From Dissophora ornata (taxonomy: Eukaryota > Mortierellomycota > Mortierellomycetes > Mortierellales > Mortierellaceae), in NCBI GenBank assembly GCA_025201705.1, contig MU616723.1, forward strand, positions 1 through 49,169: a DNA stretch of 49,169 nucleotides, in the 5' to 3' direction. Position numbers and translations under genes: made by a program. This document shows positions 20,201 to 32,405 of the stretch, piece by piece (position 1 is the first letter of the stretch; the number at the start of each line of letters is the position of its first letter). The notes beneath the pieces are model-generated. The model did not search any database. It worked only from the letters and a program-made list of their open reading frames with translations, and was not told the origin of the DNA.

Positions 20201-23200
20201 AGTTGCAGACACGGGAACGCGATTCGAACGAGTCCTGTCGGCTTCAGAGATCCTGTTGACGAGCTGTGAAGCCCGCTCTCGTCAGCCGCGCCACCATGTT
20301 CGGGTAATGGCTCTGCTGATGCCTTCAGAGATTGCGGTCCGATCGCGCTCTGAATCATCTCAAAAATGATTCCCCAACCGAACGACAAAGACTGACTCGA
20401 TGTTTGGAGCAACTTTTTAAGGGTTTCCAAGCCCATGCGTTGAATCTCCACCAAAGAGTTGCTGTGGCCTTGAATTAGCTCCCGCAGGTTTCTCATCACC
20501 CGCATTTCCGTCTCCTCTTGCTTTGCTATCGAGCTTTGTCCTGCGCGCGCCATTGCTGCAAGGACAATATCCGAAACGACGTCGCAGGCTTGCATTCGGA
20601 TACGGATTGATGGCAAGGGGTGGTTGGATGTGTCAATCAAGTAGCCAACGGCAATGTCCCACACTGTGGTGCCCTTCTCGCCCGAGGCGATCCGATCCAC
20701 ATTGAGTAGAAGGATGTGTCGTAGCTTCTCGATCGCAAAAGACTTGTCATCCGATTTCTAGGGGGAGAAATAGAAGGAACAATAGGTGATCCTGGTAAAT
20801 AAAGCCTCGCAGCTTCGCTTAATGATATATCACAGTAGTGGCCACAGGCAAGATACATACATTGACATGTCTCAAGCTCCTGAGGAAGGGTGTAGTGGTA
20901 GATCCCTTGCCGTCAGAAAAAGGAAGGCCACTCCCAGCAGCGCCCAACTTGCAGAGTGCGATTGTAAAGCTTTTGAATGACGAAAGTTCAAGGTGCGTCG
21001 ATAAATCGAACAACTGCTTGAACGAATTGAGTAAAGCCAACACATCCGCTTCTTGGTGAGATGAACCCTGTGATGGAATCTTTTTTCCGGAAGATGATCC
21101 CCTCTGCAATTTCGTATTCAAGAGATGTTCAGCCTGCTGCATCGTCTCTAGAATAAGGTACCAGCTGTCATACAATGTACCGCCAAGATACTGCGCGACG
21201 TTGAGCAATATACGCAGGCAGTACATGTTTTTCTCTGTAATATTCGGCACAGCTGCCTCTTGAATAGCGTTGCTTCCAGTAGGCTGTCCTGATCGCTGTT
21301 CTAGCGCTGGGGGCACTGGAAGGCAATTTTTGCAAAGCGAGGTCAAGAAAGCATCCCGGGGTGTATTGAGCTGCAAGACGCCGCATACACTAGTGAAGTT
21401 TTGGTACGCCCGCATCACGTTATGAAACAGCTCTTCGTCGAGGTTGGAGCCAAGGAAGTAAGAGAATGCGGCCAATAGTCCTGGCCAGGCGGATTCTGCC
21501 ATGGTGGTCACCAGTACAATATCGTTCGATTCGTTTGTTTTCGAAAAATCCAGAGAGTTGGTGTCTGGGAAGACGGAAAGAACGGGTCGTGAGGAGTTTC
21601 CTGGTGAATCGCCTGCTTCGCCTGCTCCCTTTTGTTGCTGCTCCTGTGCAAGTCGCTGTTGATCAAGCAGGGCTTGTGAGACAATGGGAAAGATGTAGGA
21701 CGCCAACCCATCCGCAATTGAGTTGATGCAGACCAACGAGAGGTAATACAGGTATGTTTCTGGGATTTGAGGAGGATCAGCCTTGTCCAATTGATCCACG
21801 CTATGCCATTTTACAGAACGCACTTTTAGCACTCTGGGTTTTACAGAGATTACACATTACACATGGGACGGTGCAATGTGTTAGAGCTTACCATTGAATG
21901 CGCATGGTTGATGTCGCGATGCTCAGGCCTCCAGCTCCATTTTCACCATTGTCCCTCTCGTTAGCACTGGATGGTCTAGTGATTTCAGAGATGTCATGTA
22001 CAAAACTTCCCGCGCCTATCAACTGCGGCTTCTCCGTTGAAAGACGCCCGATCGCACTGATCATATCCCCAAAGATTTGTGTGCTGGTTCCTTGTTGGTC
22101 ATATGCCTTGTAGATGCGCCTCATTAAAGCGTTATCGCCGCAGATTCCCCTGAAAATTTCCATTGCCAGAACACGTTGCCACAAGACGTTGCCCTCTGGT
22201 TCCAGGAGTTTAATCAACATCGAAAGAAAGATCTCGCATTCAATCGACAGAATCTCATGGAATTGCTTGATGAGGATATATACAACGCGCATGAAACGCA
22301 TTGTCTGTGGGAAATCCTGCTTGTCGGAAAAGTTTTTGATAATCAACGGGCACACACTCCCACGCAAAAGCGAAGCGAACTCTTTGTGCTATGGCGACGA
22401 ATAGGAAAAAAGACTGATGTTTAGAGCAATGTCGCTTTTCAACGAACCTCTGCGGCGCGAAAATGTTTGATTTTGTTGTGTCAAGTTTACCTGCTTGAAC
22501 AGATGGAAGTGGTTTGTAAGGACACTCTCAATCAACTCGAGTCCAAAGGTTCTGCTGATATTGTTCAGCCTCAAAAAACGAGCATGTTCCGCGTTCGTTA
22601 GGAGACACAAATCCCGAAACAGCATATATGCATCCAACGCGCATGGTCCGAGCTGCCCTTCAATCTCCTGCTCCGATAACTGAATGTCCTTTTCTTCGTC
22701 CTTCTTCTCCTGACCCTGAGAAGTCGTGTTCTTTTCTAATGCCTGTCTTTTCAAATCTTCATCGCCAACTTTTTCAAAAATGTAGATCACTAATTGACGA
22801 AGAGTCGCGGCTGCCGTGTTGTTGACATAAACCACTCTAGAGTCCTGTAGTCTGAAGCATAGAAGAAGCGCCTGCCAAGAAATAGACGGGGGGAAAAAAT
22901 GTTTACATTTAATTTTTGGTCCATGACATCTGTCCTTACGTGGAGTTGCCATGTTCTGCCACGTAGGACGAATTGACGATACAAGTGAAATGGCGATTTA
23001 CAAACCTCTGCGAGCGAATCTCCGTGGACATCGTAGTTGGTGAGAAGCGGTAGAATGGTTTGCAAAATCTTGAGTTGGATATCTGCACCTTGCGACATGA
23101 TATCGTTCAGCGTCTTTAAAACTTCTTGGATTTTGCTCTGTCAGAGATCATTAACAGCGTTAGTTTTTATCATCCTATTGTCATCCGTGTATTACCTGTC

Positions 23201-23690
23201 TCTACTCACGTTCTTGTCAGAGAAAGCGCATTATTTACCTCTGGCATGGCGCGATGTGATATGAGCTCCCGCAAACATCCCACGGATATACCCACCAGCT
23301 TGACGTTTTTGGTCTCGCACGCTAGAAGAAAAGGCTTGAGCACATCTTGGTTCCTGCTAAGCACTGTGTTCCAAGAGCGTCAATGAGTCAGTACACGTAA
23401 CTTGGTGCTGACAAATGCTTGCTGGTGTAAGCCTACCTACCAGTGGCAAGATTGGAGCCTTGTATCTGTTCTGGATTTCGTGAGAGTGCAATCACCGCCT
23501 CGGCAGCCTACAACGACCGTGCAATCAGCGTTTTAGCGAGGTGTACTGACGAAAGGTGTTCAGGCGGTTATACGCAAAAAAAGACTCCAGGAATATGACG
23601 CAGGAGTACCTCTTTGATGTTTGGATATTTGCGTCTAGCCTCGTTGGACAAAGCAACGAGCTCTGTCTGAAGGTAAACAGCGAAGCTCAT
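17218..23690 (-). CDS. MON2: MON2 homologue, Golgi/endosome trafficking scaffold
   Basis: Twelve exons on the - strand: 23690-23610, 23507-23441, 23363-23239, 23137-23006, 22871-22491, 22388-21892, 21800-20861, 20757-18799, 18692-18548, 18451-18376, 18279-17471 and 17375-17218; all phases close, 1789 residues. MON2 is a large HEAT-repeat protein related to Sec7 Arf-GEFs but without the Sec7 catalytic domain. It acts with Dopey/Neo1-type flippases and Arl1 at the trans-Golgi and endosomes. Landmarks are the N-terminal DCB start LQTELVALSNEARRKYPNIKE, the NNTAAATLRQ motif of the DCB-HUS region, the HUS segment ECEIFLSMLIKLLEPE, the VDQLDKADPP segment at the exon 6-7 junction, and HEAT repeats to the C-terminus. 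Exon 11 carries an Asn/Ser/Gly-rich insertion not expected in animal homologues. The first in-frame ATG just before the conserved DCB start was chosen. It shares a 312-bp divergent promoter with WDR7. Confidence 0.9.
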
Positions 23691-24002
23691 CCTGGAGTCT
23701 GGTCCGGTGGCGGCGCTTCGTGCTGCTGGCGACAGTTGTTGCTATTTGAGGGTCCTGCAAGTATGTCACAGAAGGTGTATTTTCCAGAAAAACAAAGACA
23801 GGAGAAACCGCGGAATGATGTTGGCGAAGTGATGCGGAGGGATGAATGATGCGATGGAATCCCCCCTACTGCTCAATGGCCTGTTCGTGACGTGACTTAA
23901 CACTCACTCCCGCGCGCCACACTGAGAAGAGCTTGCTTGCCCGCAATACGCCCAAACCAGAGCAAACAACCTACACTACTCAAGACTCTCGGCAGTATAG
24001 AA
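23691..24002. promoter_or_regulatory. Bidirectional promoter of MON2 and WDR7
   Basis: Only 312 bp separate the two start codons, so a shared control region is likely. A CRE/ATF-like TGACGTGA (7 of 8 to the palindromic site) is at 23888-23895. No TATA box is seen on either side. Confidence 0.55.
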
Positions 24003-27000
24003 ATGGCATCGGCATCGCTGTCCATTCCAATTGCATTCTGGACCAAGGGTATCTCAATTGCAACCATATCCTCGACTCTCACATGCGCTGACTACGTGGT
24101 CGCTGGTCTTGAAGACGGACTCATCTGGGTCCTCAAAGCGCGCGTTAGTCCCTCAGGCGGCTCTTCAGCAGGAACCTCTACCCTTGATGAAGTCGCTGTA
24201 TGTTGTTCTCTATCCATACAATACCCATTTTATTGTCGGCGAGGAGGAGGCGCCATGACGGCTACGAAACTTTGAACTGACAGGCGCCGTTTCTGCATGC
24301 ACTTCTATATCTCAAAACAGCTGGAGCCAAGCTCATTGCTCATAGGGCATAATAGTCGCGTCACGGCGTTGGAGGCCATGCTCGTGGAAGGTGATACAAA
24401 ATTGACCTGCGAATGGATCCTCGTCAGTGCATCGGAAGATGGGTAGGATAGTCGCCATGGCTTCTTTCATTTCAGCGTGATGTGCTTTTGCAAGAGTATG
24501 CAGGAGACCCTAAAAAAAGCGCTGCGACATAACCCTCTGTGGATGTGTGCACATTACCAATGATAGGGAGGTCAAAAAGTGGAACTTGGCCGACGGTAGA
24601 TGCCTGCAATCAAACCCTGGCGCGTTTATCGGAGTGCCCGAGTACTTGGGAGTTTTTTCAACAGTGGAGAAAGTAAGGACCATCCCAAAAATAGACAACG
24701 CTTATCGAGATTAAGTCCTACATGCTAATATTGCTGCAACTTGATGCTCGCGGTCATGGGCTCAGTCAGGCTCGGGACCAAAGTTTATTGTTTGTTCCGG
24801 CACATCGAATGAGGCCTGCATCCTGGACTCGACGTCTTTAGAGATTGTCCGAGTATGGGGTGGCCATTTAGATTGGGTCTACTGTGCATCCCTACCAGCC
24901 AGTGGTATGATATCTACGTAAAAGAGAGCACGCCTTCGACCCTCAGTATCCATGCATGAAAGTTTAAAAGGGTCTGATGATGGTCTGTTTGCGTATTCAT
25001 GATAGACCAACATCAGAGCAGAATCCTTTCGGTCTCGACAGACTGTAAATTATCCATGTGGATTTTCGACACCTCCAGCCTGACGATTGTCAAGTCCAAG
25101 GTCTACGACATTTGTACAAACACGCACGATAGTATAGTCGCGCTGAGAGCGTGCCGCTATGATGCGTCGTGGGTCGCATTAGTCACAAGGAGTTGTGCGC
25201 AGGTAACATTACATCCGATATGGAGGAGTGATCCTCTAACCTCCGAGCGTCCGTGGCCATTCTCACTATCCTTTATTTTGGGATACTTACCAGCCTGAAA
25301 TTGAATGTTAGATCGTGTGTATCCAACCCCAAAAGAAGGCTTGCTATATGATCCCATGTCCTGAGAACGAATCCCTTGCGGGCGCAGATTTCATTAGCAC
25401 CGACAAAGTCATACTGTGGACTCAAGTAAGAGACCAGCATTCCTCCACGTAACCTCGTTTCTCATGGCGGATAATATCGTTGCAGATGGAAGACTAATCA
25501 CAACTACGGGCGCATCTAGTCGGGCCGTATTCTTGTATACTCCGTGACGGAGCTTCAACTGAGGGGCGGCCATGCCACAGCTGAAGGGAACTCGGAACTG
25601 ACAGCAGAGTCAAGGTAAGACCATAGTTTTAAGCCCTTCTGCGCTCGAAGTTGTAGTACGCCCACGGATATTCTGAATCTAACTATTGTTTTCAATAAAG
25701 CTACAATAGGGCTACCGTATCCAGCACACCCGCTATAGGTAATAGTTACTTGAGAGTGAATGGACCTTGCTAGCGACCATAGAGCCCATTACTTATGCTT
25801 GTCCGCCTCAGTCAACGAATGGAAGCTTCATCTAGGATATTTGCCATCTGTGCTCCTGTTCAAGAGCAATGGACAGTCATATCTGCTGAACCTTCGAAAT
25901 TCGGGCGAGGAACTCCTCTACTCTAGCATCAAAGTGCGGGATACGAATACTGTACCGCAAGAGAGCAAAGGTACGACCTATTAAACATGTGGCGCCGCGT
26001 AACCCGAAACAAGGGATTGATCCTAAACTTATTTGTCTAACAGCAGGTGTCGTACATGAGGTACCTATTCAGTGGAATTCAAATAAGGAGAATGCCTTCC
26101 CACCCTCGATCGTGAGTTATTCTGTGATGCTTAACGACACTTCGGTTGCACTGGGCTGTAGTAAGTACTATCTTAACATTTGGTCCGCAAGGCCGTCCAT
26201 CCTCTCCGAGAAAAAGCAACACCCCTAACACAATCCTTGTCATACTAGACTCGGGAGATGTTTGGGTAACCTCGATTGACGAAGCGCAATCAGCACTCGC
26301 CTCTGGGTTCAAGTCCGAACCCTCCAAGGAGACAAGGATATTAAAGGGACATGTGGGTCCAATTACGAGTATATTTACCTCGGATGATTTAATGCTGCGG
26401 TCCTTCTTGCTGACAGGCGGAGAGGATTGTTCAGCCAGGATTTGGAATATTGAGTAGGTGAATTAATACCCTTGGACGTATGAACTGGCCATGGAACTGA
26501 AAACTGATGCAGCGATTGTTCGTGACACGCGTTATTTAGGTCGGGTACCGAGGTGGCGTGCTTCAACAACCACAGCAGACCGGTGGCGCACTTTTTGCAG
26601 GCGCCAGAGGATGTGAATTCGAGGATGAGGAGGAGCGTGATATCGATCGCGGAGGATCACTCAGTCGCCGTTATCTCGATCGAAGAAATGAACTGGTAAG
26701 GCTGAACCGAGACGTTAGTGGTCATTGCACGCTTGTAGATAACAAGCCAGTAACTTGACTCATTGTCTTTGTAGCATCTACCTATTTGGCGGCTATGAAC
26801 ACGCATTACTGTCAATTCAGTGGCGACCTCCAGAGGACTACATTGTACTGTGGCATGCCGATGAAACGGCCTTTGTCTGGCAGATGCAAACGGGACATTT
26901 GGATCGTATCATCAAAGGAGAGTCTGCCCGTGAAATTATGATGGATTCTCGATGGAGCGTATGGTAAGGAGGACCTGAGGATTTTGCGGCTGCATGATGA

Positions 27001-29218
27001 GTGAAAGTACCCAATACAACGGAATGTATCGTGTACTGAGATATTATCGTATTTCGCTGACTAGTGAGATCCCCCATGTCCGCGCCCACTCGTCGAAACT
27101 GGCTTTCGATTGCATCACTGTACCCTTACAGGACTCTGGTAAACAACTGACTAGATCTTGTTCATCGACTCTACTCAAATTTATCTTTTAACACTATTAT
27201 GCGTCTCTTTGTTTTAAATCCCTCAAGTCGGCGTGCAGACAATAGTCCTCAATCTCAAACACATTCTTAGCATCCTGTCATCTGCACGTGTCGCGGAACT
27301 ACCAAGCGACTACCCCACCGTTGCTGTGGCCCCTGTAGCTCAGCAGCAGTCATCCAATACCCCTGATACCAAGCTATCTCCTCGACGTCAGAGAATGATT
27401 AATGCACAATCCAAGATGGCCACAAAAGCAAAAGCATCCTCGGTGGAACAACCCGCTGCTCTATCGGACAAGGTCCAGAAATGTCTGAATGCAGCCAAGG
27501 CAGGATTGAGTCTGTTGATCACCGAGGATGATGCACACGCCATTTCGATCAGAGGCTTACTGGGTCTATCAGAGCCCGTCCGATCCGTCGCATTGGGAAT
27601 GAGAGGCGCGTACGGAAACATCTCGATACAAGCACCCTCGGCAAGCGCGAACCTGAGTGAGTCGTGGTGTGTGTCTCCGACCATGACGGCGTCAAAACTG
27701 ATCGCCATCCTTGCTTTAAGCAAAATCATAGCCGCGGTGCTGAATTTGAATGTTGACATGGACATGTGGGCCATGGGCTATTGTAATGCTGTTCAAGATG
27801 TTGTCGGACCCAAATTCTGCCCACCATCTCTTTCCTACCTGGCCAAATATTGGCAAGACCCCCAGGTGGAGATTCAGGAGGCCACCAAGATCATCTTGCT
27901 CTCTGCGATCGAACGGATGTCCAAACCAGAGATCTCTACGTTGGTTAAATACTGGTCAGCATTCTTACCCGCTGCTGCGTTGCCGGATACGTGCTCCAGT
28001 CAGTATATGGCACGGTCTGCCATCATTCTTGGAATCCTGGGTGCCGAGAACGCAGAGGCACTTCCAGAAAAAGTTCGAAAGTTAGTGGCGCTGTCGTTGA
28101 CGATCCTTTTGAACGATGACTCGAGGGTATCGTACAAAATTGCATCTATTGATCTTTTGGCGCAGGGGTTCGGGTCATGGCAACCCTTTATCCGCGCAGA
28201 TGCTGTGTTGACTACATTGTTTGGCATGGCGACGGACACACAGACGAGTAACACGTTAGTGACTCGGCGTGCGCGCAGGGCGATTGCGCAGATTGCGATT
28301 ATCAATCCAGCATTATTTGTCGCGACACTTACACAGGACATCGTGGATGCCAAGAAGCCAACCGATCGGATGGGTTTGCTCAAACTCATTTCAATCTTCT
28401 CACGAAAGGTATTTTCATTTTCATGATTTCGCTTTTGTTAATGTCATTGAAGCATGAATGACCTCTGTTCTAACCCTTGAACTCGGTATGCAACTACTAT
28501 CAGAATCCGACTGTCCTGTACAACGGCATTCCTCGGATTGCTGAGGCGATCGTCAAATCACTTGACCCCACTGTCCCACAAATCCGCGAACTCCTCCTCC
28601 CTGTCGCCACTTCCGTCATGTTGGATCTTGTTCATTCCTTTCCCCAACTTGACTTCCATGTCGGCTCTCAAAAACTGGCTGTTGGAACCCTGGAGGGAGC
28701 AATCATTGTCTATGATCTTCAAACTGCAACTCGATGGCAAATCCTTGAGGGTCACCTCAACCCCGTATCTGCAGTTTCGTTCTCTCGGGATGGCAAGACA
28801 ATTGTTTCGTGCTCAATCAAGGAGGGCACGGTGAGGCTCTGGCACCCGAACCCAGGCTTCTTTGGAATGTTGATGGGCGGGAACGGACTGTGGGGACATT
28901 CGAAATCGATTTCTTCGTCGTCGACATCAAGTGGCGGTGGGCCAGGTCACCATAGCGGCATTCCGTCATTGTCGTCGCAACAGTCAAGTCGTACTTTTGA
29001 TTTTGCTCTTCAGGATTCTATCGTCACAGGTACATTGTCAAATACTTTTGTTGCATTCCGTTCATACAGATTCGAAACTACCTGTTAACATACCTTGAAC
29101 TGTGCTGTGTAATATAGGGTCGGAAGAATCGATGTTGAGCCATGTACGCTTCGAGTGGACAGGAGATCGGGCAGTGAAGCTGTCCGTCTTTGACCACATC
29201 ATGTCCTTCAACGTATAA
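24003..29218 (+). CDS. WDR7: WDR7 / rabconnectin-3 beta homologue (V-ATPase regulation)
   Basis: Sixteen exons: 24003-24197, 24321-24442, 24567-24672, 24766-24904, 25006-25202, 25312-25425, 25520-25614, 25783-25970, 26044-26160, 26249-26453, 26540-26695, 26775-26963, 27065-27138, 27228-28408, 28504-29029, 29118-29218; 1234 residues, all in phase. WDR7 pairs with the DMXL/Rav1 protein to promote V-ATPase assembly and acidification of endosomes and synaptic vesicles. Landmarks: LLIGHNSRVTALEAM, GADFISTDKVILWTQ, RILKGHVGPITSIF..LLTGGEDCSARIWNIE, IAEDHSVAVISIEE, ALLSIQWRPPEDYIV, FVWQMQTGHLDRIIKG, then a helical middle and C-terminal WD repeats (KLAVGTLEGAIIVYDLQTATRW). Exon 8 is the least certain: the acceptor at 25782 was taken because it keeps an open frame that resembles the family, but neighbouring AGs exist. 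Introns are crowded in the 5' half. The human protein is about 1490 residues, so some linkers are shorter here. Confidence 0.87.
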
Positions 29219-29379
29219 TCCGCAGTTGGCTTTCAGTTTTTCTTTTATTTTTCACTCTAAAATGAACAAAAGTCGAATAACAAAATCATAGCTCTATTGT
29301 TCAATAAACCGTTTCTTTCTATTGCAGCGCCATGATTGCATCACTGTGTTCATTCTTCACTCTTTGGTCCTTAATCCAA
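29219..29379. terminator. Overlapping 3' ends of WDR7 and the F-BAR/SH3 gene
   Basis: The two genes converge with 161 bp between stop codons. The + strand AATAAA for WDR7 is at 29303-29308. The - strand signal for the F-BAR gene (TTTATT on +) is at 29244-29249. Each signal lies beyond the other gene's signal, so the two 3' UTRs should overlap in antisense. Confidence 0.5.
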
Positions 29380-32300
29380 TCAAGCTGTCGGCTCTGTGAA
29401 ATTACTTGGGAACAACCCTCTCATTGGCCCGCGGTACTCATCCACCAAATTGCCCTCCCACCATCCGTCGTCCCTTGTGTGCAGCACTTGCAAGATGTCA
29501 CCTTCCTTCAGACTCAACTCTTCAGGTATCGTCGCGTCATAGTCGTATATCACTCGAACTGCATGTGCATTACAAAAATTTTCGGTCAGTGTCTCTTCGT
29601 GCACAAAATAAAAAAAAAGAAATAATATCGCGACGACGGTTTTATAACGCGATATTACCATAAAACAGGATGGGCCGGCCATCGTGCGTCATCTGCGAGG
29701 TCTTAGGCACCTGCGGAGCACTAACATTTCCACCACCAGCAACCACAGCCTGCCCGAGCTGATTTCCTGTGTATTGTTGAGGTGCTGCATACGATCCGCT
29801 GGGTGTTCTGCGATGGAGTGCTGCAGGGTCTGCGCCTTGGAAATGAGATCCTGTGTGCTCGCTCTGGATAGGCACTGTCTGACTTCGCGTGTGGACTGCA
29901 AAATTGCCTGATTCTCCACCTGGGTTCACCCTGCCGCCATTATTGGCGTGATACAGGGCATTCAAAGCACCGTGCTGGTATTGTTGTTGCTGTTGTTGTT
30001 GTTGGTATGGCGCGCCATGTCCCGTTGCAAACCCTGGTGATGGCTGTGATTGCAGTGGCACCTGAGGTTGCCAATGCGGGAACCTGTTTTCCTTTACTGT
30101 ACCACTTGCATCTAGCGAGATTCCGAGAATATTCTCCTCCAAGGACTGCTGCGGTCGGTAATGCCCAGATGCCGAAGGAGGTCGATTTTCTCCATTTAAT
30201 GACTTTGACGAGACAGGGAACCCTCCTGCCTGCGGCGCGTGAGTTGTGGTGTCGTCAACCTGGTTCAACATTGCCGTTGTCTGCGGGTCCAGTTTAAACA
30301 CGTTCGTTCCTATTGTCAATGCCATGTCGACATGACCTCCTATCCCTGCTCCCGATACCGCTCCCGAACCCGAGGTCACCCCGTTTGTGCCTTCCATAGT
30401 GTCCGATCTGTCAGTGGCGGAGTAAACCGACTGACGTCGAGAGGAAGGTGCGGAGCTCTCTCGGCTCGAGATGGGTTGATGTGGACCACCGACGGTTCTG
30501 ACCCTTGCATCCTGAATACGAGATCCAGCGGGACTCTCTGCTGTTGCGGGACTGTTGTTGTTGCTGTTGTTGTCGGGCAATGGTCCGTCCGTATGTTTGG
30601 AGCCGATGTAAATGGGCATGTCAGAGGCCTCTTCGCCAGTGGCGAAGGCGTCAATGAAGCTTTGGAGATTTTGATTGACGTCGCAGAGTTCTAGCGAAGA
30701 TCTTATGCCTTCGCAGGACTAAAAAAAAAGAGAGAGAGGGAGAGGGAGAAGGAGTGGGGTTTTGTGATGTTTGAGTGAGCGAGCACTAGCGGATTGAGAC
30801 GGTTTGGCTTCAATTGTTTGCCAAAAAAAAAAAAAAAACGCTCTTTCTTGATTCAAACCTCGTCATCCGCGACACAAGTGCTCGATATGATGTTGGCATA
30901 GTTCCAGAGTGTCATACGTAAGTAGTCTATCCTCTGCTCCTCCAGCACTTGGAATTTCTGTTTTAATAGAAAAACCAGGTTGGATGTTAAATGGCGCACT
31001 ATTGGCAGTTCCGAGGAACGGGTTGAATCTGATACGATATCCATGAACAACACATTACATCGCAAGCTGAACGCCACTCCACTATCCACTTGTCGTTGAT
31101 CTCTGTCAATTGACGAATGCTGGCCTGATATTCAACATCTGTTGGCATTGCAACAAGAACAACAACTTATTGTCAGTTTGAAGCAAGCGAATGTCTACCA
31201 AGCAACACAGTCGTGCACATTTTGTCCTACCTGCTGCCCTAGATGCAAGCTCAGTCTTTTCCATTTTGATCGACACTTTATCGAGCTCCTTTCCGACAAG
31301 ATTCATCTTTGCTGCCGACAGACCTTTAGTCCGAATGCACTCTGTCTCGTATTTCTCCTTTGCCTGATCAGAATAATCATGAATGGAATGTATGCAATTA
31401 GTGCGCAGTACAAAAGCGTCAACCTCGTCTTTGCTTACAAATGTGCCAGACATTCGCGCGATACCTTCACGAGCTGTTGCATGTAGAGCTGTTTGTTTCG
31501 GAACGTCCGATCAATCGAAGCCTGATGCTATTGACACAGATTAGACAAAAGTTTAGTCGCTTTCGGGTGGATCAATGGTCAACAATCCTTATCCAGTCTT
31601 ATAATATCCCGTCTTGTCAACGTTACCAGCTTCCGTTTGTCTTTCTGGCTGTTGTTGAACTCTGCCAATGCGGACTCTAGCTGATCCTTCATCTTGCCAG
31701 CTAGCTCGATATGTGATTTCCCGGTTGCTTCAATCTCATAACGAACAACGTCGAGTGAGTCGCGAAGGGATCTAAAATTTACCAAAGTGAAAAAGTGTGG
31801 TCGGGTAAGTTTCCCAAAATAAAAAAAAAAAAAAAAAAAAAAAAAAGCCTTGTCAAGCCTTTCTTACCCCAGCTCGTCCTTCCCCAGTGGCGATTTGGAC
31901 AGCTTGAGAAGCTTTTTGCCATACTCTTCCTCGAGAACAGCCCTAAAAAAGTTTTCGTTAGTGTTATGACGAAAATAGGATGCGTTAGTCGAAGAACGGC
32001 GGGGTCATTATCAAAATAGGGAGGCCCCTCACAGGGGGGTGGTGCGTGACACATTGCTGACATGTGGAGGGTACCAAACGCGTTTAAAAAAACATAAAGA
32101 GAAAAAAAAGAACATACCGTGCCTGGAACATGCCCAAGATCTCCTGACAGGTCAGCTTGGCATGTCGCATGCGAGTTGTCAATGCAGAGTAGCCAGCATC
32201 ATCCTTGCCCTAGAAACACATTCCAGTTTTAGCCATGGAAGAAAAAACGAAGCCTGATCAGCACAGTTCCTGTCACACTCTGCCAACTTAAAAAAAAAAA

Positions 32301-32405
32301 AAAAAAAACGCATTCTCTCTCGTTCTTCCTTGCTTTTACCCAGAAATTGTGGGAGAAGCGTGGTGCCGGCTCCTCGTCTGCGAGAGGCAATCGTTCCGTG
32401 TTCAT
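29380..32405 (-). CDS. F-BAR and SH3 domain protein, Cdc15/Hof1/Imp2 type
   Basis: Ten exons: 32405-32340, 32209-32118, 31942-31868, 31771-31627, 31521-31465, 31363-31231, 31138-31059, 30957-30859, 30718-29659, 29558-29380; 661 residues. Residues 14 to about 250 form an F-BAR domain: FSHNFWGKDDAGYSALTTRM, AVLEEEYGKKLLKLSKSPLG, LRDSLDVVRYEIEATGKSH. A long disordered linker follows, with a Gln run and Ser/Pro/Gly-rich parts. The C-terminal SH3 (about 604-661) has ALYDY-like VIYDYDA, ELSLKEGD, DDGWWEG and GLFPSNF. Such proteins bind curved plasma membrane as F-BAR dimers and recruit formins, WASP/verprolin or septum factors via SH3, at the division site or cortex. The start is fixed by the short exon 1, which supplies the conserved HNFW just before exon 2. 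Three introns hold T-runs of 16-27 on the sense strand. Orthology to Cdc15 versus Hof1/Imp2 is not settled. Confidence 0.88.
31821..31847. repeat. 27-nt A homopolymer in an intron
   Basis: Longest homopolymer in the window. It lies in intron 3 of the F-BAR/SH3 gene, where it is a T-run on the sense strand. Similar runs are at 30823-30838 (16 A) and 32290-32308 (19 A) in introns of the same gene, and 35609-35624 (16 T) and 40741-40754 (14 T) in ECM29 introns. Run lengths may be affected by sequencing. Confidence 0.85.

Noticed and set aside
25710..25738. Extra WDR7 exon between exons 7 and 8
   Set aside because: It can be spliced in phase from exon 7, but the next exon would then be read in a frame that stops after 17 codons.
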